NCBI RefSeq assembly: GCF_000013625.1
Contig: NC_009659.1
Coordinates: 1,116,001 to 1,180,000 of the forward strand
DNA length: 64,000 nucleotides
From: Janthinobacterium sp. Marseille
Lineage (GTDB): Bacteria; Pseudomonadota; Gammaproteobacteria; Burkholderiales; Burkholderiaceae_D
Reading direction: 5' to 3'
In this document: positions 1-7,599 of the stretch, one piece after another
Layout: every line of letters starts with the position of its first letter
How positions within the stretch are numbered: position 1 is the stretch's first letter
Position numbers and translations under genes: made by a program
The notes under the pieces: model-generated
What the model was told of the DNA's origin: nothing
The model's input: the letters and a program-made list of their open reading frames with translations, nothing else
The model's database searches: none

Positions 1-804
1 TTTCTTGCTTTCTAATGGAGGGAAAGCTCCTCTCTCTTGGGTCCATCGATTTAAAAAATCGACGTCGACTCCAAAAGCCAACACGGCCCGCCTTTTCGCG
101 AAGCGACGCAACGCGTTGTCTTTGATCCAATTGTTTAAGCGCCGAAGACTAGCGTCGTATGAGGCATAGATGCTTACGCAGTAAGCAAAGGGAAGGTAGA
201 GAAATGTCAGCAGAATGGGGACAATAAAATCCCGCATGTTTTCGAGGGAAAAAAAGGACCTCATGTCCTGAGCTGCTTGATAAAAACCGTTTGCGACCAG
301 CGCGGATCCTATCAGTGCCAGCAACGTGTAACAGAATTTTTCGGCCGGCGCATGCTCAGGATTGAATTGCGCCACCACATACATGCCACCAATCGTGAAT
401 AAAAGCGGCAAAAGAAAGAACTCAACCCAAAGCGGAAATGTGTATAACTCCGTGATAAACGTTACGACAACGCCGAGCCGGAGCGCCTCTCTAATCGTGT
501 CTGTAAAGAACGCTTTGCTATCGCCGGCGTTAATCACTTTAAACATCGACATAAACGCAAACGTCACAGACCAGAGAAGCGTTGTTTTAAGATTGTCTAA
601 TTGCCATAGAGACATGAAATGAAGAAGGCTAGCGGAAAGGAAAATCCAAAGCGCTGCCAAGATTAGGGACATCAACACAGTCGTTTGGCAAAGCGCTTTT
701 ACGACTCCGTAAACGCTAGGACGAATATTTTTGGAGAGTAAGCACGCCATCAACGCAATGCTCAGCCAAACCAACATCGAAATTTCTCGATTATTTAAAT
801 CCAT
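1..804 (-). CDS. Multi-pass membrane protein, 3' end beyond window
   Basis: The reverse strand is open from an ATG at 804 to the left edge, giving at least 268 codons with no stop. The protein begins MDLNNREISMLVWLSIALMA and has about six hydrophobic segments separated by short polar loops. A basic stretch (RRFAKRRAVL) lies near the visible C-terminal end. I recognise no family. It starts 24 bases after the ImmA/IrrE gene stops and reads the same way, so it is probably the last or next-to-last gene of that four-gene leftward unit. Its role is unknown; a membrane partner or effector controlled by the protease/sigma-like pair is a guess. Confidence 0.8.
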   Translation of the reverse strand, partial: MDLNNREISMLVWLSIALMACLLSKNIRPSVYGVVKALCQTTVLMSLILAALWIFLSASLLHFMSLWQLDNLKTTLLWSVTFAFMSMFKVINAGDSKAFFTDTIREALRLGVVVTFITELYTFPLWVEFFLLPLLFTIGGMYVVAQFNPEHAPAEKFCYTLLALIGSALVANGFYQAAQDMRSFFSLENMRDFIVPILLTFLYLPFAYCVSIYASYDASLRRLNNWIKDNALRRFAKRRAVLAFGVDVDFLNRWTQERGAFPPLESKK

Positions 805-828
805 ACCCGTCTCTTTTCACATCGGGGC

Positions 829-1596
829 TCATTTTGAGAGCGACAGCAGGCTGATTACCATGCCGTCTTGGATTTTCATCGACTGCGAGCGCACTTGATA
901 GCGAGAAGCGTCTCGGCTATTGAACCATCGAGATGCTTCCTCTAATTTATATCGTGTCCTCGCGTCTTCTGCTCCCCATAACAGGCCGAACGCTTCAGTG
1001 TCGTGATGAAGATCCTTGTTCAAATACAAGTCATCGGGAACGCTCGTGCTCTTAAAAAACCAAGCCAGGCCGCGCTGCCTATGGCAAACAATCCAGGCTG
1101 GGATGGTCGCTTTGCGAACCATCTTGATGGATGTAGCCGTCAAGCTAGCTTTGAACACGCTAGCGATTTTTTCCGCAGCGTCTATTGAGATCTGTTTGCC
1201 CGCCGCAATAGGAACAAATAAGTAGTCAGGCAGAATAAGTTGGCTCGCAAAATTGTTCGCCAGCGCTTCGCCGTCTTTTGCGGCATCGTTTTGAGGGCTA
1301 ATGTCGTCTTTGGCGCACAAGAAACCGCCGCGTCCCTTGTCCAGTTGCCAGTGTCCCAGCTCGTGGGCCACGGAAAAGCGTTGGCGCGTTGGAATGCTTC
1401 TTGAGTTGACCGTGATGATGGCCTTTTCGCCAATGCCGACAAGCCGAGCTTCGCAGCCATCCAGTGGCTTGTGGTGGACGGTCGCCCCCAATCCGAACGC
1501 GATGACTTGCAAATCGATGTCCGCGGGATTGTCGATGCCGTAGCTCCAGAGAATGCGCTCCGCTGGGGAGAGCTTTGAAGCGTCAACGATCGTCAT
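829..1596 (-). CDS. ImmA/IrrE family metallo-endopeptidase
   Basis: 255 residues. The zinc protease signature HELGH lies at about residues 78-82 (FSVAHELGHWQLD). About 30 residues later the pattern GEALANNFASQLILP supplies the third zinc ligand in the usual ExxANxFAxxLLMP context. ImmA/IrrE proteins cleave repressors or regulators and are common in mobile elements and stress circuits. The start overlaps the end of the upstream 142-residue gene by 14 bases, indicating coupled translation. Upstream in the same unit is a sigma-like protein, so a regulated-proteolysis circuit is plausible but unproven. The C-terminal half has no motif I recognise. Confidence 0.88.
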   Translation of the reverse strand: MTIVDASKLSPAERILWSYGIDNPADIDLQVIAFGLGATVHHKPLDGCEARLVGIGEKAIITVNSRSIPTRQRFSVAHELGHWQLDKGRGGFLCAKDDISPQNDAAKDGEALANNFASQLILPDYLFVPIAAGKQISIDAAEKIASVFKASLTATSIKMVRKATIPAWIVCHRQRGLAWFFKSTSVPDDLYLNKDLHHDTEAFGLLWGAEDARTRYKLEEASRWFNSRDASRYQVRSQSMKIQDGMVISLLSLSK

Positions 1597-2011
1597 CGTC
1601 TTCTTTGATCTCGCCCATCTCCACTAGATCGTCCCAAAGGCCTGCCCAATCGGAGTCGGATTGGCTCTTCCCCTGCCTAAACGCCACGGCCAAATTAGGC
1701 TTTTGAGCAAACAGCCTTTGGAGCTTGTCTTTCATTACATCAAGAGTTGGACGAGAAATGTCCTTTTTGACTGAGATCTGCCGAGCCGTTTCCATCCGCT
1801 CCCGAGTTTGGATAAGAAGCTTGCGTTTTGATTCAGCGATAAGCCGTATCGCGTTTGAGCGCATTTCGTTTGCGATTTCCGCAGCGTTTAATCCATCCTC
1901 GTTGGCCTCTTTTAGGAGATTAGCGTCCGATAACGCGTCAAGCTCCTTATCAAATTGCCGTTCAAGAGCTTCGTACTTTGCTCTCGGATCGTTTTTGGCT
2001 AACTTGCTCAT
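1583..2011 (-). CDS. Hypothetical helical protein, sigma/ImmA cassette
   Basis: 142 residues, rich in charged residues and predicted to be mostly alpha-helical (repeated E/K/R/L/A patterns). There is no signal peptide or membrane segment. Its ATG overlaps the stop of the sigma-like gene (ATGA, 4 bases) and its end overlaps the ImmA start by 14 bases. That tight packing shows it is a real gene and part of one translation unit. By position it could be an anti-sigma-like or repressor substrate of the ImmA protease, as repressors are often encoded next to ImmA, but no DNA-binding motif is visible. Family not recognised. Confidence 0.7.
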   Translation of the reverse strand: MSKLAKNDPRAKYEALERQFDKELDALSDANLLKEANEDGLNAAEIANEMRSNAIRLIAESKRKLLIQTRERMETARQISVKKDISRPTLDVMKDKLQRLFAQKPNLAVAFRQGKSQSDSDWAGLWDDLVEMGEIKEDDDDR

Positions 2012-2607
2012 GCTTTCCTCCGTCCTGGGAACAGGCTGTCAGCGCCGCGCCGAAGCTTCTTTCTCGCCGATTCATACTTGGTTATCGTCAAGCCGTAATC
2101 CGCTTCCAGCTCGCGCGGTGGAATCTTGTCTTCAATCGCCATTATCACTAGCGTCACCGCTTCATCATTTTTAAAATGGTTTTCTATCAATTCCAAATCC
2201 GCCGCCATTCTTCTTCGGGCCTCTTCGTCAATTAAAACATTGTCAACGGCCAGATCGGAATCCCCAAAGCCATCCATCAAATCAGACTCTTGTTCATCAT
2301 TGACGCTGGCGGAGTCATTCGCCAAGTGCTCCAAATCTTGCCTGATGAGATTTCGATACCCGTCCGCGATGCTTCGCATGGTCATTAAAATGAAAGCCTC
2401 GAATTTCACATGGCTAGGCCATTTGCGGTCGCCTTCGAGCACTCTTAGTACGGCTTCGTTAAAAAGCTCCTGAGGGTCGGCTAATCCAGTTCCGCGCAAT
2501 CGGATGGCGGCGCGTCGATACAGACGGAATAAATCGGCGTCTGTTAGGCGCGAGAGCGCCTCCTCAATTCGTATAGCTATAGGCGCCGCGGCGCATTCAA
2601 TGCTCAA
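2008..2607 (-). CDS. RNA polymerase sigma-70-like (ECF-type) protein
   Basis: 199 residues. The N-terminal half resembles sigma region 2 (DPQELFNEAVLRVLEG, then FEAFILMTMRSIADGYRN). The C-terminal part (PPRELEADYGLTITKYESARKKLRRG) resembles the helix-turn-helix of sigma region 4. The acidic linker between them is long. The start is TTG at 2607, chosen because a strong GGAGG lies six bases upstream. It is the first gene of the leftward cassette and would act in transcription initiation or as a sigma-like regulator. Phage and element-borne proteins of this build often do not replace true sigma factors, so activity is uncertain. Confidence 0.7.
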   Translation of the reverse strand: MSIECAAAPIAIRIEEALSRLTDADLFRLYRRAAIRLRGTGLADPQELFNEAVLRVLEGDRKWPSHVKFEAFILMTMRSIADGYRNLIRQDLEHLANDSASVNDEQESDLMDGFGDSDLAVDNVLIDEEARRRMAADLELIENHFKNDEAVTLVIMAIEDKIPPRELEADYGLTITKYESARKKLRRGADSLFPGRRKA

Positions 2608-2658
2608 AGTGCTCCTCCCTGTGGGGCCTTATTTTTATATACGGACAACCGCTAATAA

Positions 2659-2691
2659 CCGGACATTTTGGCCTATGTGTCCGGTTTTTTT
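2659..2691 (+). terminator. Hairpin with T-tract in divergent promoter region
   Basis: CCGGACA and TGTCCGG form a 7-bp stem over a 12-base loop, followed by seven T on the plus strand. It looks like an intrinsic terminator, yet it sits in the gap between two divergent genes where no plus-strand gene ends. It may insulate DUF2188 from upstream transcription or serve as a regulatory palindrome for the sigma-like gene. Confidence 0.55.
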
Positions 2692-2746
2692 ATCTTTGCA
2701 GTATATATAAGTGAACGCTTTTGTTCGGTCTTGTAAAGGAAATTTG

Positions 2747-2974
2747 ATGAGCGAGAAACGTAATCAGCATGTCGTTCCATATAAGGACGGCTGGGCGGTC
2801 AAGGGCGCGGGGGCTGAACGCGCTACGGCCACTTTCACGACTAAGCAGCCGGCGGTGGACAAAGCGCGGGAAATTTCTCGCAATCAGGGAACCGAATTGC
2901 TAGTGCACGGCAAGACGGGGCAAATTCAATCGAAGGACAGCCATGGCAAAGATGGCTTTCCACCGAAGGGATGA
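2747..2974 (+). CDS. DUF2188 family protein
   Basis: 75 residues starting MSEKRNQHVVPYKDGWAVKG. The HVVP....GWAVK pattern, the alternating basic strand and the later tract with H-G-K-T-G-Q-I match DUF2188, a small domain of unknown function found widely in bacteria and often near mobile genes. An upstream in-frame start at 2711 exists, but AAAGGA five bases before 2747 decides for the shorter form. It is divergent from the sigma-like gene and is followed by a terminator-like hairpin, so it is probably monocistronic. Confidence 0.78.
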   Translation: MSEKRNQHVVPYKDGWAVKGAGAERATATFTTKQPAVDKAREISRNQGTELLVHGKTGQIQSKDSHGKDGFPPKG

Positions 2975-3013
2975 TGCAAAATAGGCGATTCCGCTTTTTT
3001 TAGCGACCGAGAG

Positions 3014-3045
3014 ACGCCAGGGTCAGCGATGGCCCTGGCGTTTCA
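3014..3045 (+). terminator. Likely terminator after DUF2188 gene
   Basis: ACGCCAGGG pairs with CCCTGGCGT (9 bp, 10-base loop) followed by TTTCATT. The T-tract is short, so efficiency is uncertain. It separates the DUF2188 gene from the cyclase gene that starts at 3071. Confidence 0.6.
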
Positions 3046-3070
3046 TTAAAATCAACGCGCTTTCAAACTT

Positions 3071-3892
3071 ATGAAACCGACCCACCAACCTTATTCAATT
3101 GACGACAGCGACGATCGGATGCGCGAAATTCTGAGCGCGACGGATCAATCCTTTGGCGAAAGCGAATCGATTCCCAACGCGGAGAGGCTGACCTATGACA
3201 ATGGCTTTTACGTGCATTGCGCCGCGTTGTTCGTGGATATTCGGGGCAGCTCCAAATTGGTTGAAAAACACACTAACCCGGTGCTGGGCAAGATTTACAG
3301 GGCGTATCTGTCAGAGTGCGTCGCAGTGATGAATCAGGACGAAAATTGCGGCGAGATTTTTATACAAGGCGATTGCGTCGGAGGTGTTTTCCACGCGCCA
3401 TTCAAGGAGAACATTGACTCAGCTTTCGCAACAGCGGCGCGCCTCAACAGCGTGATCAGCCAACTGAATTGGCGACTTTCTCAACGCGGGTATAGCGATC
3501 TGCGCTGCGGGATTGGTTTGTCTTACGGTCGCGCGCTAATGATTAAGGCGGGCTACAAAGGCTCCGGCATTAACGATGTGGTCTGGATGGGCAATGTGGT
3601 TAACGAAGCAGCTAAGTTGTGCCATCAAGGAAATCGCGGCGAGCGTCTTCCACTCCAAATTTCCCAGATCGCGTATCAGAACTTAAACGATCACAACAAG
3701 AGCCTACTGCAGCCGGTCAGAGACGGGCTGAATTTGGTGTGGGACCCGATCATTCACTATGAAGGGAACATCGTTGATTCAAGCATTGAGAGTTGGTCAA
3801 AAGAGAAGCAGAAAACGGAACTGGCTGATAAATCAAAACGTGAATCAGATGAAGCTTTGGCGTTGCTGCTAGGCGCAGTGTTTAAAAAATGA
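3071..3892 (+). CDS. pycC: Class III nucleotide cyclase, Pycsar-type (first copy)
   Basis: 273 residues. A class III adenylate/guanylate cyclase-like catalytic domain spans about 45-215. Metal-binding Asp candidates are D56 (ALFVDIRGSS) and D101 (IFIQGDCVGG). The late signature VVWMGNVVNEAAKL gives N178 and, where most family members have Arg, K182. A charged helical tail follows. Twelve bases separate it from a cNMP-binding/TIR effector gene, the arrangement known for Pycsar, where PycC makes cCMP or cUMP on phage infection. Which nucleotide is made cannot be read by eye. A second, distinct cyclase lies on the other side of the effector. No clear ribosome site precedes the ATG. Confidence 0.85.
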   Translation: MKPTHQPYSIDDSDDRMREILSATDQSFGESESIPNAERLTYDNGFYVHCAALFVDIRGSSKLVEKHTNPVLGKIYRAYLSECVAVMNQDENCGEIFIQGDCVGGVFHAPFKENIDSAFATAARLNSVISQLNWRLSQRGYSDLRCGIGLSYGRALMIKAGYKGSGINDVVWMGNVVNEAAKLCHQGNRGERLPLQISQIAYQNLNDHNKSLLQPVRDGLNLVWDPIIHYEGNIVDSSIESWSKEKQKTELADKSKRESDEALALLLGAVFKK

Positions 3893-3904
3893 AAAGAGAT
3901 AAAC

Positions 3905-4816
3905 ATGCTTGAACGATTGAGCGGTGAAAAAGGAATGCGTCTTCGCATCGAGGCGTTCTCGTCTCAAAAAATTGTGGCCGCGAACGCTGCGTTAGCGGAG
4001 GAACTCAGTCAACGCGCTGAATTGATGACTGTCGCAAGCGGGTCCACCTTGATTGAACAAGGAGACGCTGACAATGACGTCTACTTCGTTCTTACTGGCC
4101 TGTTTAATATCATGGTGAATGGAAAGTTGGTTCAGCGACGAGGCCCGACCGACACGGTCGGTGAAATGGCGGCTGTTGAACCCACGTTGCGTCGTTCGGC
4201 CACCGTGATCGCCGCAGAGGATTCAGTGGTCGCCAAACTTAGCGAAACGGATCTATCGGACATCGCTTCGCGTTTCCCCCAAGTATGGCGCTATTTGGCG
4301 AAAGAACTGGCCAAGCGATTGACCCAGCGCAATGCTCTCGTCAATGGCTTTCGAGACAAAATCAGGGTGTTCATTATTTCTTCTGCGGAAGCGTTGCCAA
4401 TCGCTCGCGAGATACAAAGCGCCTTTGAGCATGATCCGTTCACGACGGTGGTTTGGACTGATGGCGTATTCCGAATTGCGAATTACACCCTTCAAAGTTT
4501 GGAGGACGAGGTTGATCAATCTGATTTTGCGATCGCAATTGCTCATCCAGATGACACAACAACTTGCAGAGGAGAGGACTGGCCGTCTGCGCGCGACAAC
4601 GTAATTTTTGAGCTTGGGCTTTTCATGGGAAGGCTTGGACGGCAACGAGCGATTCTCATGGAGCCGCGCGGCGAGAAAGTGAAGCTTCCAAGCGACCTCG
4701 CGGGAGTGACAACCGTCCCGTATCGCTATGAAAAGGGATCAGATACCTCGGCATTAATGGCGCCCGCGTCTAATGCTCTGCGCAAACATATTCTTGCGCT
4801 AGGCGCAAACAACTAA
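3905..4816 (+). CDS. pycTIR: Cyclic-nucleotide-binding TIR effector (PycTIR)
   Basis: 303 residues with two domains. Residues 20-145 are a CRP-like cyclic-nucleotide-binding domain; the phosphate-binding cassette is near 85-100 (VGEMAAVEPTLRRSATV). Residues 152-275 are a TIR-like domain of the predicted-nucleotide-binding/CAP12 type: RVFIISSA at the start, IAIAHPDD, and RDNVIFELGLFMGRLGR, where E236 is the expected catalytic glutamate. In Pycsar, binding of the cyclic pyrimidine signal activates TIR to degrade NAD and stop phage growth. The gene sits between two cyclase genes with 9-12 base gaps, clearly co-transcribed. An AAAAGAG site precedes the ATG. Confidence 0.9.
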   Translation: MLERLSGEKGMRLRIEAFSSQKIVAANAALAEELSQRAELMTVASGSTLIEQGDADNDVYFVLTGLFNIMVNGKLVQRRGPTDTVGEMAAVEPTLRRSATVIAAEDSVVAKLSETDLSDIASRFPQVWRYLAKELAKRLTQRNALVNGFRDKIRVFIISSAEALPIAREIQSAFEHDPFTTVVWTDGVFRIANYTLQSLEDEVDQSDFAIAIAHPDDTTTCRGEDWPSARDNVIFELGLFMGRLGRQRAILMEPRGEKVKLPSDLAGVTTVPYRYEKGSDTSALMAPASNALRKHILALGANN

Positions 4817-4825
4817 GGCAGATTC

Positions 4826-5521
4826 ATGAGCTTAAAAGACGACCTTAATAGCGAAGTTAATAAAATTTTTAAGTCGCAGTGGGCCACGCGTGATGGCAAG
4901 GTTGTTCCTGTGGACGAGGCGCTTGGGTTGGGCAACGACGCGATCAAGATCAATGCGACAGTGCTCTATGCAGATTTGGCGGATTCCACAGTGCTGGTTG
5001 ATTCTTATCCTGCGGCGTTCGCCGCCGAGGTCTACAAGACGTTCTTGCACTGCGCCGCAAAGATTATCCGATCAAACGGGGGCGTCATTACCGCTTATGA
5101 CGGTGATCGTATTATGGCTGTCTATATTGAGAGCAATAAGAACAGCGCCGCGGCTCAGACCGCCATGCAGCTTCACTGGGCCACTAGAAACGTTGTCCAG
5201 CCTGCATTAAAAAATCAATACCCCAATACCGATTTCAAACTCAAACACGTTGTTGGGATTGATACCAGCGACCTTTTTGTAGCTCGGACAGGCATTCGTG
5301 GCAGTAATGATCTTGTGTGGGTTGGTCGAGCAGCTAACTATGCAGCCAAATTATCCGCGCTTTCTGATGCCTATTCCAAATACATTACCAAAGAAGTGTA
5401 TGACCGATTGAATGACGCGTCCAAGCTGGCGAATGGTGTGAACATGTGGGAAGCCGTTAGATGGAGCGAATTTGACAATCGCGTTATTTACCGATCATCG
5501 TGGGAATGGCCTATTTCTTAA
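4826..5521 (+). CDS. pycC: Class III nucleotide cyclase, Pycsar-type (second copy)
   Basis: 231 residues. The cyclase fold spans about 40-185: D50 in TVLYADLADST, D94 in TAYDGDRIMAV, and the late signature LVWVGRAANYAAKL with N171 and K175. It shares the G-S-x(2)-D-x-VW-x-G-x(3)-N-x-AAKL layout with the first cyclase but otherwise differs strongly, so it is not a recent duplicate. Class III cyclases form active sites at a dimer interface, so heterodimerisation with the first copy, or production of a second signal, is possible. It starts nine bases after the TIR effector with AAGGCAG upstream. Having two cyclases for one effector is not the usual two-gene Pycsar form. Confidence 0.83.
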   Translation: MSLKDDLNSEVNKIFKSQWATRDGKVVPVDEALGLGNDAIKINATVLYADLADSTVLVDSYPAAFAAEVYKTFLHCAAKIIRSNGGVITAYDGDRIMAVYIESNKNSAAAQTAMQLHWATRNVVQPALKNQYPNTDFKLKHVVGIDTSDLFVARTGIRGSNDLVWVGRAANYAAKLSALSDAYSKYITKEVYDRLNDASKLANGVNMWEAVRWSEFDNRVIYRSSWEWPIS

Positions 5522-5564
5522 GCAAATTTTAAACAAAAATAACATTCATTTTTAAGAGGCTAGC

Positions 5565-6725
5565 GTGCGGCAGAATTTTAATTCTTTCTTTGGGTTTGAA
5601 GCGGGTTCCGCGTTGAAACAACTACACAGCCAAATGAGCGGACATGCCCAGCTTCTTGACGCCTTGGCACCCTCAATTAAGTTGGCAAATCAACTTTCCA
5701 TGCATTCGGATCAGTTGCGTGCAGTCAGAGGGCTTAATTTTGCTGGAGTTGATTTCGCTAAGATGTCGAAGGTCATGAGTCCAGTGCATGAACTCAGGTT
5801 CTTGACAGAGATGAACAAGTCGATCGAGAAAATGAATTCTTTTTACAATCCAACTTTGCCGTTAGGGTTGTTAAGAACCATGGAAGAGCAAAACGCCAGC
5901 ATGCGCGCGGCAGGTATTGCCGCAGGCTCTTCGTTGGGTTTGATTAGGGCATCATTTAAACGAAATAAAGAATTCCTAGAGAGGATCGGGGCGATCGCTA
6001 AGCCCTTTGCGGGCCTTGATAAGATTCTGCGTCTGAATACCGATTATGCGAAGGCTGCGTCAGCAATGGCATCTTCGTTGGCATGGTCAAAACACTTTGA
6101 GTTGCCGGTTATTGACCATGCCACTGCAGCGGCGATTGGTCAAATGTGGGGCGAGGGCGGGGTGCAGAAACAGCTTCAAGAATTTGGCATTGATTACGAT
6201 AGCTTTGTTTCGGAGAGCTCCGCTGACACAAATATGTCTAGCAAGGCATTTCCACCTTCTGCCTCGCTGCTTTCTGCTCCTAATGTTTTAAGCATTATTC
6301 AAATTATCTTAACGGTGCTGATTTTTCTTTGGCAGCAGAGCGAGTCCGCTGAAAGCAGCAAAGAAATTGCGGGTGAGATTCGCGACGGCTTTGCCAAACA
6401 TGACGAGCGCATGCGGGCGTTAGAAAAAATTTTAGAGCACGCGTTAAGCGCTCAGCAACCTCAAGAGCGAGGCGAGGTGGTTTACGTCGTGAAGTCGAGA
6501 GCCGCGTCAATTCGCGAGACTCCGCAAAATGGGTCTAAGATATTGGCGGAAGTTTTTTCCAATCAAGTAGTTACTCTGATTGATGAGCGAGGCAAGTGGA
6601 TCCAGGTTGAGTATTTCGATTGGATCCATCAGGAGATGCGACAAGGCTGGGTGTTGAGAAAATATTTTGCTCGGACTGGAAAATCTGAAAAGAAAAATCC
6701 AGATGACATTGCGAATGAAAGATGA
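5565..6725 (+). CDS. Helical protein with one TM segment and C-terminal SH3
   Basis: 386 residues with GTG start and an AAGAGG site. The first 230 residues are helical and Ala/Met/Ser-rich, with no known motif. A single membrane segment lies near 244-258 (IIQIILTVLIFLWQQ). A short coiled stretch follows, then an SH3-like domain at about 305-365 (VKSRAASIRETPQNGSKI and later KWIQVEYFDW) in the style of bacterial SH3 domains after a membrane anchor. It follows the second cyclase by 43 bases and overlaps the next gene by ATGA. It could be an additional membrane effector of the cyclase module or belong to the following unknown genes. Family not recognised. Confidence 0.75.
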   Translation: MRQNFNSFFGFEAGSALKQLHSQMSGHAQLLDALAPSIKLANQLSMHSDQLRAVRGLNFAGVDFAKMSKVMSPVHELRFLTEMNKSIEKMNSFYNPTLPLGLLRTMEEQNASMRAAGIAAGSSLGLIRASFKRNKEFLERIGAIAKPFAGLDKILRLNTDYAKAASAMASSLAWSKHFELPVIDHATAAAIGQMWGEGGVQKQLQEFGIDYDSFVSESSADTNMSSKAFPPSASLLSAPNVLSIIQIILTVLIFLWQQSESAESSKEIAGEIRDGFAKHDERMRALEKILEHALSAQQPQERGEVVYVVKSRAASIRETPQNGSKILAEVFSNQVVTLIDERGKWIQVEYFDWIHQEMRQGWVLRKYFARTGKSEKKNPDDIANER

Positions 6726-7450
6726 AATTGGGCGCCTCCAATCCTTCACCTGAAATTTCAAATAGGAATATTTTGAAGATATTTGACATTGATACCTCAA
6801 CGGTTGGCAGTGGACGTGTGTTTCCTGACCACATCGAAAAAATGGATTGCATTGGTTATCATGGGACGGCTTCTTGTTATTCCGTTCAAATTGAGTCCGA
6901 TGGCTTTTCGATAAGTAAGCCATTGCCGATGGCAGATTTGGATCTTGTGATCGATTTGGCTCGGAAAACGGGTGTGAATTGGGAGAGCGTAGCGGGATTC
7001 AAGCAGTTGGAATCAATCAGCTTCTCTCCGATTTCTGAACTAGCGCTAAGTTATTCAAGTCCCAAATCATTGGGTGGGCAGGGGGGCGGATATGTCTATG
7101 ACACTGTCACTCAGATTCTTGGGGCGGAGGTTGCACGGCTCTCCTCGGGTGAGACGCAGAGTCTAATGGGCATAAAAGGAAAAATCGATGTTATTCGTTC
7201 GAGCCAGCCAGTAATCTACGCCGTTGATCTTAATGGTTTAACGAAGGCTCAATTTCAGAGCGCAACCGCAGCCATACATGTATACGAAAGTATTCCCGTG
7301 AACAGGATCATTGCAAAGCTATGTGTTTCGAACCCAGTTGATTACGAGTTGATTGATGCCAAAAAACATAGGGAAAGTCTGCGTGATTTATTTCGTTCGA
7401 ATGCCTCAAATTTATTAAAATCGTGCTGCTTAGGGAATTCCCCGATATAG
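6722..7450 (+). CDS. ADP-ribosyltransferase-like protein, frame-disrupted
   Basis: 242 residues in the open frame. Y46-H-G-T49 followed by twelve residues and then G61-F (pattern HGTxxxxxxxIxxxGF) resembles the NAD-binding signature of PARP/Tpt1-like ADP-ribosyltransferases. A mid-protein VIYAVDLNG strand is also compatible. The evidence is one motif only, so the assignment is tentative. It overlaps the SH3 gene by 4 bases. The frame ends at 7450, but a -1 frame continues smoothly to 7599, where it overlaps the next gene start by TTGA. One extra base in the A-run at 7417-7420 would join the two. This is either a true mutation, a sequencing error or programmed slippage. Confidence 0.65.
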   Translation: MKLGASNPSPEISNRNILKIFDIDTSTVGSGRVFPDHIEKMDCIGYHGTASCYSVQIESDGFSISKPLPMADLDLVIDLARKTGVNWESVAGFKQLESISFSPISELALSYSSPKSLGGQGGGYVYDTVTQILGAEVARLSSGETQSLMGIKGKIDVIRSSQPVIYAVDLNGLTKAQFQSATAAIHVYESIPVNRIIAKLCVSNPVDYELIDAKKHRESLRDLFRSNASNLLKSCCLGNSPI

Positions 7451-7599
7451 ATCTGTTTAAATCATGTATGGCTGTTATACAAGAGGTGCTTTGGAAAAAC
7501 GACGCAGCATCTAGCGACGTGGTGGAGACGGCGGCCCAGAAATTTTTTGTCATCGCTCAAGAATGCCAAGGCTTTTTCAAGCAGGGGAGGTGTAATTGA
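7451..7599 (+). pseudogene. Out-of-frame 3' continuation of the ART-like gene
   Basis: In the -1 frame relative to 6722-7450 the reading is open from 7387 to a TGA at 7597-7599. It encodes coding-like text (REFPDIDLFKSCMAVIQEVL, then AAQKFFVIAQECQGFF). Its stop overlaps the TTG of the next gene by four bases, matching the overlap style of the whole array. It therefore looks like the true C-terminus of the preceding gene, separated by a single-base loss. An independent start at the ATG at 7465 is less likely because no ribosome site is seen. Confidence 0.55.

Noticed and set aside
362-622. Plus-strand ORF of 86 codons
   Set aside because: Shadow of the minus-strand membrane protein gene that occupies 1-804.
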